DNA of 64,000 nucleotides from Lineus longissimus (taxonomy: Eukaryota; Nemertea; Pilidiophora; Heteronemertea; Lineidae): positions 746,001 through 810,000 of the forward strand of contig NC_088322.1 of NCBI RefSeq assembly GCF_910592395.1, given 5' to 3'. Both the position numbers and the translations under genes were made by a program. Positions 1 to 11,000 of the stretch are shown piece by piece; position 1 is the first letter of the stretch; every line of letters begins with the position of its first letter. The notes under the pieces were generated by a model, which saw only the letters and a list, made by a program, of their open reading frames with translations, was not told the origin of the DNA and did not search any database.

Positions 1-231
1 AGTCACTGAATAGCTAAGACACATGTAAACCCGTCTTAATTGGCCAGAAAACATCTCTCAGCTTCTCCCGCAAATAACGATTCACTTATTCCAACGTCAG
101 TAACATGTGCACACGGAAAACAATACGACTAACTCCACTTTTTCAAGACAAACCACACCATCCCACAACTATTGCATGATTAACCCCTAAAAATGACAAG
201 TTCTTCCTCATACTCTCCCTTTCTTATCGAC

Positions 232-270
232 AGGTGAGCACAATGGCCCTGGCCATTTCATTTAATTACA
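232..270 (+). repeat. Solo 3' end of the GCTCACC non-autonomous family
   Basis: The segment reads AGGTGAGCACAATGGCCCTGG followed by CCATTTCATT. It matches the right end of the longer copies that finish near 2130, 8206 and 17959. No body of the element is visible to its left, so this is a truncated end or a very short deletion derivative. Confidence 0.6.
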
Positions 271-969
271 CCATGGATGTATCAACTCGCTTATGTATTC
301 ACACCAGCCTTTCACTCCATTGAGCCCAACCAGTCAATGCTCCAAGGCTGTGTATAGCACAGGCCTTCAGCATGTGTAGGTCTGGATGTGTTGGGGTGGA
401 GGGAGGGAGGGGGGGGCTAGGCCTTTACAGTAGGTCGGTGCTGGTGAGCCATTATCACAATACTCCGAGCTTTTAACCAAAAAAGAATTATCCTGAATGT
501 ACCCAGCCCTAACTTTAAATTTTGATTGCCTTATTATTGACTAGGCGCCCTGCATAGACATCTTAAAACCTGTGGCAAATGTGCCATCCTATGGCAATCG
601 CGGAAGTTTACTGGTTTTATAAAAGAAAGAACCAACAACATTTTTGCAGTTGTCAGGTTGGTTAAATACAACATTCTCTGTTCAAATAGTGTTGATCACA
701 ATACGAACAGAAGTGATTTAATATTCAAGAGGCACAATATACAAGGCCCTTTTCTAACTTTATTCAGGCCTCGTCATGCTTCTGGTTATTCTCACGCAAT
801 TGAGATGGCTCTCTGCAGCCGCAGGGAGTGGAGGCATTGATTTGCTTTCGTCAGATAATGGTATTACAAGGGATATTTCATAACACACTGGTTAGTATCT
901 ACACTTTGAAAAGTTTCAAAAATAAAGCATAACAAAATTGGTAATGATTATTATCCCAAGCCTGTTCTG
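271..969. other. No gene recognised; G-rich tract
   Basis: No convincing coding sequence or repeat boundary was seen here. The stretch 393-416 holds runs of four, three, three and eight guanines separated by one to four bases, which fits the general G-quadruplex pattern. A 60-residue open frame at 658-840 has no recognisable motif and is probably chance. Confidence 0.4.
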
Positions 970-1016
970 TTTTTAGCTCACCTCTTAGCAGAGGTGAGCT
1001 TATCCCATACCGTGGC

Positions 1017-1025
1017 GTCCGTCGT

Positions 1026-1093
<68 letters not shown>

Positions 1094-1101
1094 CGTCGTC
1101 C
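1017..1101 (+). repeat. (TCG)n microsatellite inside copy 1
   Basis: About 22 TCG units with GTCCGTCGTCC interruptions at both ends. The corresponding tract in the copy at 16829 has only about eight units, and the copy starting at 5139 has a similarly short tract, so the microsatellite changes length between copies. Confidence 0.9.
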
Positions 1102-1348
1102 GTTAGCAGGGCACGTTTCGTAACTGTTAGAGCTATTGAGTTGAAACTTGGTACACATGTACCCTTATGTAATGACACCTGGGAGACCAAGTTTCGGTCC
1201 GATTCGTTTCATGGTTTGGCCACCAGGGGGCCAAACGTTAAAAGGGAAAATATGCAATATCTCCCTTAATAGTAGTCGGGAAATTTTGAAAAAAATATGG
1301 TAGGTACTTCTAGCAAAGGTGCATCATATATCCTCCGGGTTTTTGATT

Positions 1349-1377
1349 TGACCTCCTTTTCAAGGTCACAGAGGTCA
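1349..1377 (+). promoter_or_regulatory. Composite nuclear-receptor-like site (ER8 + DR3)
   Basis: TGACCT, 8 bases, AGGTCA, CAG, AGGTCA. The last two half-sites form a perfect DR3 and the first two an everted repeat with 8-base spacing. DR3 is the classical vitamin-D-receptor/RXR-type spacing and ER8 is a known retinoid/VDR-type arrangement. Binding here is inference. Confidence 0.4.
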
Positions 1378-1649
1378 AATGGTGTAAATTAGCCGTTAGG
1401 ATGTAATGATGGCACGTTTCTAAACTGCAATGACTATTGATACCAAATTTGGTACACATTTACCCCTTAGTCAGGTGATCTCAGGGACCGAAGTTTGGTC
1501 CAATATGATTCACCACTTGACCACCAGGGGGCAAAATCCAAAAACCTTAAAAATGTGATTATTCCTTAACTTCTTGCCCGATTGCCACCAATTTGATATC
1601 ATGGGTACATCTAACCACCATACAGTATATGTCACACAGGTTTTTAATT

Positions 1650-1678
1650 TGACCTTCTTGTCAAGGTCACAGAGGTCA
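1650..1678 (+). promoter_or_regulatory. Composite nuclear-receptor-like site (ER8 + DR3)
   Basis: Second perfect copy of TGACCT-N8-AGGTCA-CAG-AGGTCA, one tandem unit (301 bp) after the first. A third, degenerate copy at 1964-1992 ends in AGGTCG. Confidence 0.4.
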
Positions 1679-2130
1679 AATGGCGTAAATTGGCCGTCAG
1701 GCCGTAACTATGGCACGTTTCTTAACTGCAATGACTATTGATCACAAATTAAGTACACATGTACCCCTTGGTCAGGTGATCTCAGGTACCGAAGTTTGGT
1801 GCGATCTGATTTGCCGTTTGGCCTCCAGGGAGGGGGCCAAATCCTAAATTCTTCAAAATGCCATTATTCCTAGTAATGACTTGCCCGATTGGCACCAATT
1901 TTATATCATAGGTAGATCTAATTCTAACAACCATTCAATGTGTCACCCGGGTCTTCTTTGATTTGACCTACTTTTCAAGGTCACAGAGGTCGAATGTACT
2001 GTAAATTGGCCATTTTGGGAAAATTGTAATTGCTTGGACCTACATCAAACCTAACACTACATGACACAATACCATGCTCTTTATCCATCTTTCCTCCACA
2101 TGAGGTGAGCACAATGGCCCTGGCCATTTC

Positions 2131-2589
2131 ATCTTATTTCGATAAATACTTTTCATTTGGCAACCCTAATGGTCTTGGTATGGACACTCCACTTTCAGAG
2201 CAATGTGTGGGGATCTTAGCCCGCTCCATGTCATAGACCCTGTAAGAAGCTGGGTGTTAACTGTCTTCCTGTCCCCACGGAGAGAAGATTTGGCCCCTTC
2301 TCCCCTGGTGACTCCCTTGTCTCTGACCAGCCTTTCCAGTGACCATGTGTTTGTCACTTCTATGGATAAGGATGAAGCCCTTTCTAATTCAGCTAGCTAC
2401 AAACTGTGCTGAGGTGCAAAACAATGATGGAACGATCAAAATTCAACAACAAATATTTACTCTTCACATGAGGTGCACAGATGATGTACCGGGTAATAAA
2501 ATTCATGCAATTATATTATTGATGAGAACAATATAGGAATTTAGGCTGATGTGTTGATTAGCTGCTAATTGCCAAACATAACAATTATT
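2131..2589. other. No gene recognised
   Basis: Several overlapping open frames of 60-70 residues run through this stretch on both strands, but none has a recognisable motif or a supported splice site. I call it unannotated spacer. Confidence 0.4.
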
Positions 2590-3780
2590 ATGCCCCCGCT
2601 AAAGTGGGGGCATTATGTTCTTAGGTGGTTTCCGGCCGCCGCGTCGTCCGCCTCGTCCGCCCCACTGAATTCCAGACTATAACTCAAGAACCCCTTGCTC
2701 GGCTGACTTGAAATTTTTAGGGGGTGTAGGCCTAGTGTGTCAAAGGGTCCCTATTGTTTTTTGGCGCGTTCCAAAATCCAATATGGCTGCCAGCCGCCAT
2801 CTTAGATTTTCGCATTCTGCTCGTTTACTAGAGAACCGGAGTTCCAACAGTCTTCAAACTTTTGTGGTGTGATGGTCTATGGTAGGGGAGGTTTCCTATC
2901 GATTTTGGGCCCGACCCGAAATCAAAGATGGCCGCCAGCCACCATCTTAGATTTTCGCATTCCGCTCGTTAAATGGAGAACCGGAGGTCCAACAGTCTTC
3001 AAACTTTTGTGACGTAATGATCTATGAATGGGGAGGTTCCCTATCGATTTTGGGCCCGACCCGAAATCAAAGATGGCCGCCAGCAACCATCTTAGATTTT
3101 CGCATTCCGCTCGTTAACTGGAGAACCGGAGGTCCAACAGTCTTCAAACTTTTGTGGTGTAATGGTCTATGGTAGTGGAGGTTCCCTATCGATTTTGGGC
3201 CAGACCCGAAATCAAAGATGGTCACCAGGTCCCCAACTTATGTGGTGTTATTACCTAGTGTAGGGGAGGTTCCCTATCCATTTTGGGCCCGATCTGAAAT
3301 CCAAGATGGCTGCCAGGCCCGACTTGGTTTTTCGCATTCCGACATGTAACTCAAGAACCAAGTGAGTGACAGACCTGAAACTTATGTGGTGTGATGAGGT
3401 TGTGTAGGGGAGGTTCCCTGTCGATTTTGGTCCTGACCCAAAATTCAATATGGCTGCCAGCAGCCAACTTAGATTTTGGTATTCCGATTGTTAACTGAAG
3501 AACTAGAGGTTTGACACACTTCAAACTTTTGTGGTGCAATGGTCATTCAGGGGATGCTCTCTATCAATTTTGGGCGTGTTCCAAAATCCAATATGGCTGC
3601 CAGCAGCCAACTTAGATTTTGGTATTCAGATTGTTAACTGAAGAACTAGAGGTTTGACACACTTCAAACTTTTGTGGTGTAATATAATGGTCTTCAGTAG
3701 GGGAGTTTCTCTATCGATTTTGGGCGCATTCCAGAATCCAAAATGGCCTCCAGCCGCCATCTTAGATTTTTGCTGAGATG
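2590..3780 (+). repeat. ~145-bp tandem array with hairpin leader
   Basis: The array opens with a hairpin, ATGCCCCC (2590-2597) and GGGGGCAT (2606-2613), followed by about eight degenerate units. Each unit has 'AAGATGGCCGCCAGC..CATCTTAGATTTT', then 'CATTCCG..GTTAACTG', 'GAACCGGAGGTCCAACAG', 'CTTCAAACTTTTGTGG' and 'CCCTATCGATTTTGGGC'. Some units are shortened to about 85-90 bp. Open frames that cross it in all phases are consequences of the repetition. The AAGATGGC core resembles a YY1 binding site. This looks like the body of a non-autonomous mobile repeat, but only its left hairpin boundary is clear. Confidence 0.75.
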
Positions 3781-5074
3781 AGATAAGATAAGAGATGAGA
3801 TAAATAGCCACGCATGTCTACACACAATTCCTATTCATTGATATCCGAGCATTGGATATTCTGTGACTGACACCAGGAGAAGGGATAAATAGCCTGACAG
3901 TTGTTATTTATTAGCATGTAAGCAATGGATATTCTGTGACTGGTTCTAGCAGATTGCACTAGCTACCCGGCAGTGACTAGTCTTTAACTTCCTGAGTACC
4001 AGATATTCTGTGACTGATTCCAGGCGATCGCATAATTGATGCTGTTCCAGTAACAGGGTCAACACCTTGCCCACTGATCTTCTGTGTAAATTGCTAGCAG
4101 GTAATCGCCTTGGAAATGGCAAAAACTTAAAAGATCAAGGAGATGACAACGACGAAAATAGTATAGACCACGCTTCACCTCTGTGAGTAAATGGGAAAAC
4201 CAACCTCTGCTGTTCACGTGCATGTCTATTGTCAGACCAACTAGCCCAGTCAACAGCCATATTATTGTGGATGTTATTTGAGAGCCTCCACAAAATTTCA
4301 TAAACAGCCACAGAGAAGATATTATCGTATTTATGCGCTTATAAGCGCACTGCGCTTATATTCGAGGTGCGCTTATAGCCACAATTTCATATTTATAGGC
4401 TAAATAATGCGCGCAATGAACATATTAACACACCGAACACACCAGAGCGGGGGCATACATTCGCAATTTGCCCCAATTGCGTTATATATTTCTAGTTTAA
4501 ACCACAATTTAACTATGTGCACTCTCATCTGTTTGCAATTACTAATAAAAAAATCCATAATTAGGTTGTAATCAACGGCAATATACTGTGTAAATTGTTT
4601 CTTATGAGGTGACTCAAAAATTGATGTACACAGCATAAAGGTTTAAGCCGAATTGCGTGTTCAACAAATTGGAACGGTAGAACATGCACCACTTTGCGCG
4701 CGTGTGACAAAAAACAAGTTAGCAAAATACGAAGCATATCTCTTTTCATATAAATGTTATCTTTGACATTATATCTAAATAGTTTTATAGAGATCAGTGA
4801 CTTTCAAGCAGGCGTTTGCTTTAAAACGACCGAAGAGTTTGTAACGGCCATGTTCAGCTGATCAAATAAATGTTCAAAGTCCAGTTGTGCGGAATTGGCT
4901 TGGGTGTACCACCTGGCCCAAGAGAGCTCTGTCCCAACGCGCATTACACTGAGTGCAAGTTCATTTAAAAATGTCAAAACATGTTTGGAAATATGCAGTT
5001 ATCAATGAAAGTAAAGCATCATATTTATGCCACATAACAAGCATGTACAATTAGCCATGCATTTTCGGCGGTAG
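3781..5074. other. No gene recognised; small GCGCTTATA palindromes
   Basis: No supported coding region. At 4334-4378 GCGCTTATA and its complement alternate (GCGCTTATAAGCGC, then GCGCTTATA twice more), a short palindromic cluster of the kind found at ends of small inverted-repeat elements. The partner end was not found. Confidence 0.35.
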
Positions 5075-5138
5075 TGCCTTTTTTACCTACCCCCTAATTT
5101 TCTGTGCCTTTTTACTAGTGCCTTTTTCATCTGTGCTG
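5075..5138 (+). repeat. GTGCCTTTTTNC short repeat, left side
   Basis: Several loose copies of GTGCCTTTTT(A/C) stand directly left of the element that begins at 5139. The same motif resumes directly right of that element (8207-8275). The element therefore appears to have inserted into a pre-existing short tandem repeat. Confidence 0.6.
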
Positions 5139-5666
5139 TTTTGGCTCACCGTAGGGGAGTCCATACGATACCGCAGTGTCCGTCGTCCGTCGTCGTCGTC
5201 GTCGTCGTCGTCCGTCGTATCCTAGTTCAAAAACAGTGGCACGTTTTTTAACCGCTAGGCCTATGAACTTAAAACTTTGTACACATGACCCCCTAGGTCA
5301 GATGACCCCTGACACTAAATTTCTGTCCGATCTGATTCTCTACTTGGCCACCAGGGGGCCAAATGTGGATATCTAAAAAGTGTGATATCTCGCTTATTAG
5401 TGACTTGTTTTCGATCAAACTTTTGTGGTAGGTACTCATAGCAAGGATACATCATATATCTTACGGGTTTTTAATTTGATCTACTTTTCAAGGTTGCAGA
5501 GGTCAAATGGCGTGAATTGGCCGTTTGAGTGTAACTATGGCACGTTTCTCAACCACCAAAGCTATGAGCTTGAAACTTGGTACATATAACCCCCTATATC
5601 AGATAACCTCTGGTGCTGAATTTCAGCCTGATCTGATTCTTGACTTTGCCACCAGGGGGCCAAAAC

Positions 5667-7078
5667 AGAATGAAACGGCCAGGGGCCATTGTGCTCACCG
5701 TATACATCATTTAGTAGGCAGGATCATGCTTAGTTTAGAGGTGAATATGGTGAACACAATCAGGCATGAAGACTTTTTTTAGATGTGTATTGATGTCAAG
5801 TAATAAGACAGGGCAGTATATATAAGTTTATGATCCAACCAATAATTGTCTATGACATCAATCAGATCAATATCGTGTGATTGCTAAGAGTCCCTGCAAT
5901 AAAAAATTCATCGAAAAAAAGTCATTAATAAGCGAGATATTGCACGTCCTACTTTTTCAGTTTTGACCCCCTAGTGGCCAAATCAAGAATCATATCAGGC
6001 CAAAATTCGGTGTCAGAGATTATCTGATGTAGGGGGTTACATGTACCAACTTTCAAGTTCATAGCTTTAGCAGTTAAGAAACGTGCCATAGTTACACTCG
6101 AACGGTCAATTTACGCCATTTGACCTCTGTGACCTAGAAAAGGAGGTCAAATCCAAAAATCATAGGAAATGTGATGTATCCTTGCTAGGAGTCCCTGCCA
6201 TAAAATTTTATCGAAAACAATTCACTCAAATAAGCAAGATATTGCACTTCTTCCTTTTTCAGTTATGGCCCCCTGGTGGCCGAATAAAGAATCAGATCAG
6301 GCCAAAATTCGACATCAGACGTTATCTGATGTAGGGGGTTATATGCAACAACTTTCAAGTTCATAGCTTTACTGGTTAAGAAACGTGCCATAGTTTACAC
6401 TCTAACAGCCAATTTACGCCATATGACTTCTGTGACCTTGAAAAGTAGGTCAAATTGAAAACCCGTATAACATGTGATGTAATCTTCCTAACAGTACCTA
6501 ACATAAGAATTTTATTGAAAACAAGTCACTTATAAGCGCGATATCAAACTTTTTAGATTTCCACTTTTGGCCCCCTGGTGGCAAAGTTAGGAATCAGATC
6601 GAACCAAAATTCAGCACCAGAGGCTATGTGATATAGGGGGTTATATGTACCAAGTTTCAAGTTCATAGCTTTAGTTTTTAAGAAACGTGCCATAGTTTAC
6701 ACTCTAATGGCCAATTTTCGCCATATGACATCTGCGACCTTGAAAACAAGGTCAAATTAAAAACCCGTATAATATAAAATGTATATTTGCTATGAGTACC
6801 TACAACAAAAGTTTTATCGAAAACAAGTCACTAATAAGCGAGATATCACACTTTTTAGATATCGACATTTGGCCCCCTGGTGACTAAACAGAGGGGCCAA
6901 ACAGAGAATCAGATCGGACCGAAAATCAGTGTCAAGGGTCAGCTGACCTAGGGCATTCTGTGTACAAAGTTTCAAGTTCATAGCCCTAGCAGTTAAGAAA
7001 TGTGCCACTGTTAGGATACGACGACGACGACGACGGACACAGCGCTATCATATAGACTCCCCTTACGGTGAGCCAAAA
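5667..7078 (-). mobile_element. Nested reverse copy of the same family
   Basis: Its right end reads ACTCCCCTTACGGTGAGCCA, the reverse complement of the left end at 5139, with a CGACGACGA tract beside it. Its left end reads AATGAAACGGCCAGGGGCC, the reverse complement of the family's right end. Three to four internal units lie between. Flanking CCAAAA occurs on both sides and may be the target duplication, although it is short and low in complexity. The orientation is opposite to the host element, so the two can pair into a long stem-loop. Confidence 0.7.
6121..6149 (-). promoter_or_regulatory. Composite nuclear-receptor-like site (reverse)
   Basis: Perfect TGACCT-CTG-TGACCT-N8-AGGTCA on the plus strand, the reverse complement of the sites at 1349 and 1650. 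Degenerate versions follow near 6424 and 6726 in the same nested copy, and near 7185, 7488 and 7948 in the outer copy. Confidence 0.4.
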
Positions 7079-7654
7079 AGTAAGAAGTGCAATAGCCTGC
7101 TTATTAGCAAATTGTTTTTGATGAAATTTTTATGGCAGGGAACCCTAGCAAGGTTACCTCAGATGTTGCACGATTTTTCGGATTTGACCTACTTTTTAAG
7201 GTCGCAGAGGTCAAATGGCGTAAATTTGCCGTTTGAGTGTAACTATGGCACATTTCTTAACTGCTAGGGCTATGAACTTGAAACTTTGTACACAGAATGC
7301 CCTAGGTCAGTTGACCTTTTACACTGAATTTTGGTTCGGTCTGATTATTGACTTGGCCACCAGGGGGCCCAAACTCAAAACTCAAAAAGTGTGATTTCTC
7401 GCTTATTACTGATTTGTTTTTGATAAAAGTTTCATGGTAGGTACTCCCAGCAAGGATACATCACATATCTTACGGTTTTTTGATTTGACCCACCTTTCAA
7501 GTTCACAGAGGTCAAAGTTGAAAACTTTACCGTTCTTGGTACGTTTTGTCGTTGTTCAATGTAAAGAGTTTTAATTTTGTGTAATGATGCATCTAAGAAG
7601 CCACTATTTGTCAAGTTTCAGCCAGATCGGAATTCAAATATGGCCGAAATTGCA

Positions 7655-7730
7655 TGTTTTGTGGGTTTTTCCTTGTATTGTGGCAATCCAAAGGTCGTGA
7701 GTTCAAACCCCGGTCGAGGACAGCCAAAAA
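7655..7730 (+). repeat. tRNA-like segment, possible SINE head
   Basis: The stretch 'GTCGTGAGTTCAAACCCCGG' resembles an RNA polymerase III B box and T arm, preceded by 'TTGTATTGTGGCAATCC' and followed by a T-rich tail. A good A box is not evident and a full cloverleaf cannot be drawn, so this is at best a decayed tRNA-derived fragment. Confidence 0.25.
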
Positions 7731-8206
7731 TATTTTTATTTTTCATCTTTTCCTTTTTTCTTTTCTGAGTTCTAATCTTACATTTTCTTCATTTTCTTCA
7801 TTTTTTGATTCATTTGGTGCCATAGATTTAATTAGGCGGCCATCTTGGAAATCGTTTTTTGCCGATTGCTGTAGTGTAATGAGTGATGAAATTGTTATGG
7901 TCAGGTGGATGTGTCTACATCACATATCACCCTGGTTTGTTATTTGACCTACCTGTCAGGGTCACTGAGGTCAAAGTTAAAAATATATTCACCATTGTCA
8001 TGGAGTGGCACGTTTCTTCACTGTCATTTTCACCTAGACTCTACAAGCTTGGAACCACAAGTCTCGGATTCACCACTTGGCCAGGGCCGGCTCTGAACTG
8101 GTCACAGATGCATGTATAAATATGAGAGGCCTACATACTGTAGCACTTTCTGTAACTGTCTACTAAAAATACTTACGGTGAGCACAATGGCCCCTGGCCG
8201 TTTCAT

Positions 8207-9740
8207 TTAACAGTGCCTTTTTACTGGCATTTTTACCGGTGCCTTTTTTACCAGTGCCTTTTTTACCGTATCCCACTTGAGAGATACCGGTTTATCTAAA
8301 TTGTAATTAATTTCCTAATTTCATGTTTGGATCACTTATTTGGCTTGTTTATCTTGAAACATTTCAATGTTTAGGTACAAAAGGTGGGACAATGATAATT
8401 AGACCAGGTATACCCTGATTAGGCCTACCGTTAACAGAAACGATGTCCCCATTTTTGGGCATGTCCGCATGTCATGACCATCATGACCAAGGAGTTCCTT
8501 TATCGTTATATTGAATGCAAATTATATTATTATTAAAAACGGTCTATTACACCTTAACCTGAACCGAAAAATGTACTCACTTCCATGCGATCAATGTATT
8601 CAACGAGTGGTCTTGTTGTATGGAACACTAATTGACACCTGTCTTTTTGTTTAGAATGTCATGTGGAGCTTATCCTAATTGGCATGTACGGTATCTTGGC
8701 CCAGTCAGTTCAGTTACTACCCGAATGATAACTTTGGGAGGTGTGTAACTTACATTACAAAGGGGGCAAATTGACCCAAGTAGACTCATGACATATTCTT
8801 TTGCTATGATAATTACTAGTAGGCCTACTATTTTTTTACTCTACTTAGCGTGGACAAAAACTGTGAGTCAGAAGGACCCGGGAGAAGGACCAGTCAAGTG
8901 CCATCTCTAATGGGAAAATAGGACTAACGACTCAATCTAGAGAAATTTGAAAGGTTATATTATTTGCTCCAAACTTAACTGTGTTTTTGGCTTAACTTCA
9001 GCCTAACATTGCCGCACTTGTACGAAACTTATTAAGAAGAAAATAATGACATAAGTACTTAGTATCCTCGATCTTTGACTTGTCTTTTAATATTTCCAAT
9101 AAAATATAAAGGACACTAACAGAGTTTTCAACCTTCCGAATCAGGCCAACTCATATAGGTCAAGAGCATGTGCATGGTTATTGAGGTGGATCAAACCACA
9201 CATTGCTCATGCATAAAAAATTCACCAGATGGTAGGTCGATCTTATCTCGCTCTGGCAATGCGTTTCCAATTCTTTTAATGGACGGATAGCATTACTGAG
9301 CCGATTTTAAGGTGGGTTGGCCTGAATCTGGTATACAGCCGGGTACTGTTGCGAAAGAGATCAAGAGAAGTACTCCTCTGTGCTTAGTTGCTTTAGATCT
9401 CATTGGAATCCAATTTTTGGCAGTTACAGTGTCGACCATTTTTTACCGTTATTTTGTCCCTTTTTGTGAAAATTTCCCAAGTAGGCAAAATTAAGTTACA
9501 CAAAATCGTCGATATGGGTTTTCCTCTATCACAGTATATCTAAACAGTAAACTGTTCACTGTTCACTGTAAACTGTGTCAGAACTTTAGTTTCATAGTTT
9601 CCCACAAGAAGAATAAGAAGGTCACATGACATAGGGAATTCTTCAGTTCGTCAGCGCATGCGCAATGAATACTACCACTTACCAGAGAGTTCGGGGGACC
9701 AATTACTATCAGCCAACAAGCTGTCCACTATGTAATATTT
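8207..9740. other. No gene recognised
   Basis: It begins with GTGCCTTTTTNC repeats (to about 8275). The rest shows no supported coding region, repeat boundary or RNA gene. Confidence 0.4.
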
Positions 9741-9961
9741 TATTTCGCGGGTTTGTGAAAGTGCAACTTTGGTGTTGTTCTAATTGAGCATTTTGACAAG
9801 CTTGTAGTAACTTCAATTAGATTTTCGCGCTAAATCTGTGTGGATGTAGAAATAAAAGGCAGACAAACATTTTAGGGTTTAAAGTATAAAATCATGTGCG
9901 TAATCATAATCTGTAGAGCCTTCGACCATCATTGATTATAATTATATTTTGGTGAAAGCTT
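9741..9961 (+). repeat. Terminal direct repeat B, left copy
   Basis: TATTTCGCGGGTTTGTGAAA through GGTGAAAGCTT. It is repeated at 15479-15705 with only a few differences, chiefly a 6-bp insertion after AAGCTTGTA in the right copy. A 65-bp unrelated segment separates it from repeat A. Confidence 0.85.
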
Positions 9962-10026
9962 ACTCCAAGGTAAATACATGCAATACTAATATATACCAAG
10001 TCCTCTTAAAGGGAGAGGAGGGGGGG

Positions 10027-10335
10027 AAATTGTGATATTTAAAACGTGAAGTATCTTAGTGTAAATCTAGAGCAAGAATGATGCCCAGGAATCTGGGCCA
10101 CCGAGCTTGCTCATGCTAAGGCGTGATTGGCTCCCCATGTCACGTGAGGATGCTGGAAGAGTCTGATTGGCTGACGTTAGTGCAGCTCAGCGTGCAAACT
10201 GACCTGGGAGAGCATAGTAATTAGTTATTGGCATGATAACAACAAAGATAAAGAAAAAGCGGGAAAACTACAATAGGGCCTAGAGGGGATCCACAAATGT
10301 ATTTCTCCCAATACAGGTATTAATAGAAATATGTT
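10027..10335 (+). repeat. Terminal direct repeat A, left copy
   Basis: AAATTGTGATATTTAAAACG through AATAGAAATATGTT, 309 bp. The copy at 15171-15479 has the same length and is nearly identical by eye. In the left copy the sequence continues directly into the element. Confidence 0.88.
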
Positions 10336-11000
10336 TTGTGGTGCCCCCTCGAGGTTGTGAGAGACGGCGGTGACCGTCCTAAGGTTGTGACAGTCCCAAC
10401 GGAGAATAACTGTAATTGGAGTCCTGGTTGTGACCAGACCGTCCCCAGGTTGTGACATTCCTAACAGAGAATAACTGTGGTTGCGGTCTATACAAACTGA
10501 CAAGAAAGCTGATATGATATAGACATGATAAGGACACTGAGTGACATTTATTGAAAATAAGATAATTGTAGGCCCAATGAAAACTTGAATATTTACATAA
10601 TGAGCAGCATGAAGTATTTTGGGTTATTTACAAGAAAACCTGCATGATGAGGACCATTAAAAAGGCAAATGAGTGGGGCAAAACCGCCACAAGCCTACGG
10701 AACGAAGGCTGCCCCCCACCAAAGCCAAATGATTGTTTAGTTGTGTGTCACTCAGTGTCGTGTTAAGAACAAATTGATTGAATAAACCTTTTAATAGTAC
10801 CCAGTGAGATGACGTACAGTTCGCCCGCATGGAAAACTGCGTGCCATCCCCTGTATATTGACCAAAATTAAGGGTCGGGCTAAAAAGATGAGGAAATATA
10901 GGGGGATGTTTGAGTGATCCGTCCGCATGAAAGAACACTAAGTATCTCCCCCTCCAAAAGAAAAGCAATTAAACATAACAACAGTGAAAATAAGTATAAT
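10336..11000 (-). other. 3' non-coding part of the Ngaro-like element
   Basis: It lies between the recombinase stop codon and repeat A. Three loose copies of 'GGTTGTGACAGTCC' / 'GGAGAATAACTGT' form a short tandem repeat at 10350-10490. A 103-residue minus-strand frame at 10657-10968 shows no recognised motif. Confidence 0.5.

Larger units (their letters stand above)
970..2130 (+). mobile_element. Non-autonomous GCTCACC-family element, copy 1
   Basis: It begins TTTTTAGCTCACCTC and ends GAGGTGAGCACAATGGCC, so its ends carry short inverted motifs (GCTCACCTC / GAGGTGAGC). The left end also folds on itself (GCTCACCTC..GAGGTGAGC within 30 bases). Behind the left end is a long TCG microsatellite. 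The body is three degenerate units of about 300-315 bp. Each contains a 'TGGCACGTTTC' block, a 'CCACCAGGGGGC' block and a 'TTGACC..CAAGGTCACAGAGGTC' block. A nearly identical copy lies at 16829-17959. No protein is encoded; the arginine-rich frames across the TCG tract are artefacts. I see no clear target duplication, so the class of the mobilising transposase is unknown. Confidence 0.75.
5139..8206 (+). mobile_element. GCTCACC-family element, interrupted by a second copy
   Basis: The left end TTTTGGCTCACCGTAGGGG starts at 5139 and the right end ACTTACGGTGAGCACAATGG closes near 8206. A reverse-oriented copy (5667-7078) separates the two halves. Without it, the left half ends 'CCACCAGGGGGCCAAAA' and the right half resumes 'AAAAAGTAAGAAGTGC', which reconstitutes a normal internal unit. 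The internal units repeat the CACGTTTC, CCAGGGGGC and AGGTCA blocks seen in copy 1. The right part also contains a T-rich, tRNA-like segment (7655-7730) and a diverged last unit. No protein is encoded. Confidence 0.7.

Noticed and set aside
978-1269. Arginine-rich open frames on both strands
   Set aside because: They are translations of the TCG/CGA microsatellite in a non-coding repeat. The same applies to 5176-5376.
10657-10968. 103-residue minus-strand frame after the recombinase
   Set aside because: It lies in the 3' non-coding part of the YR element and has no recognisable homology pattern.
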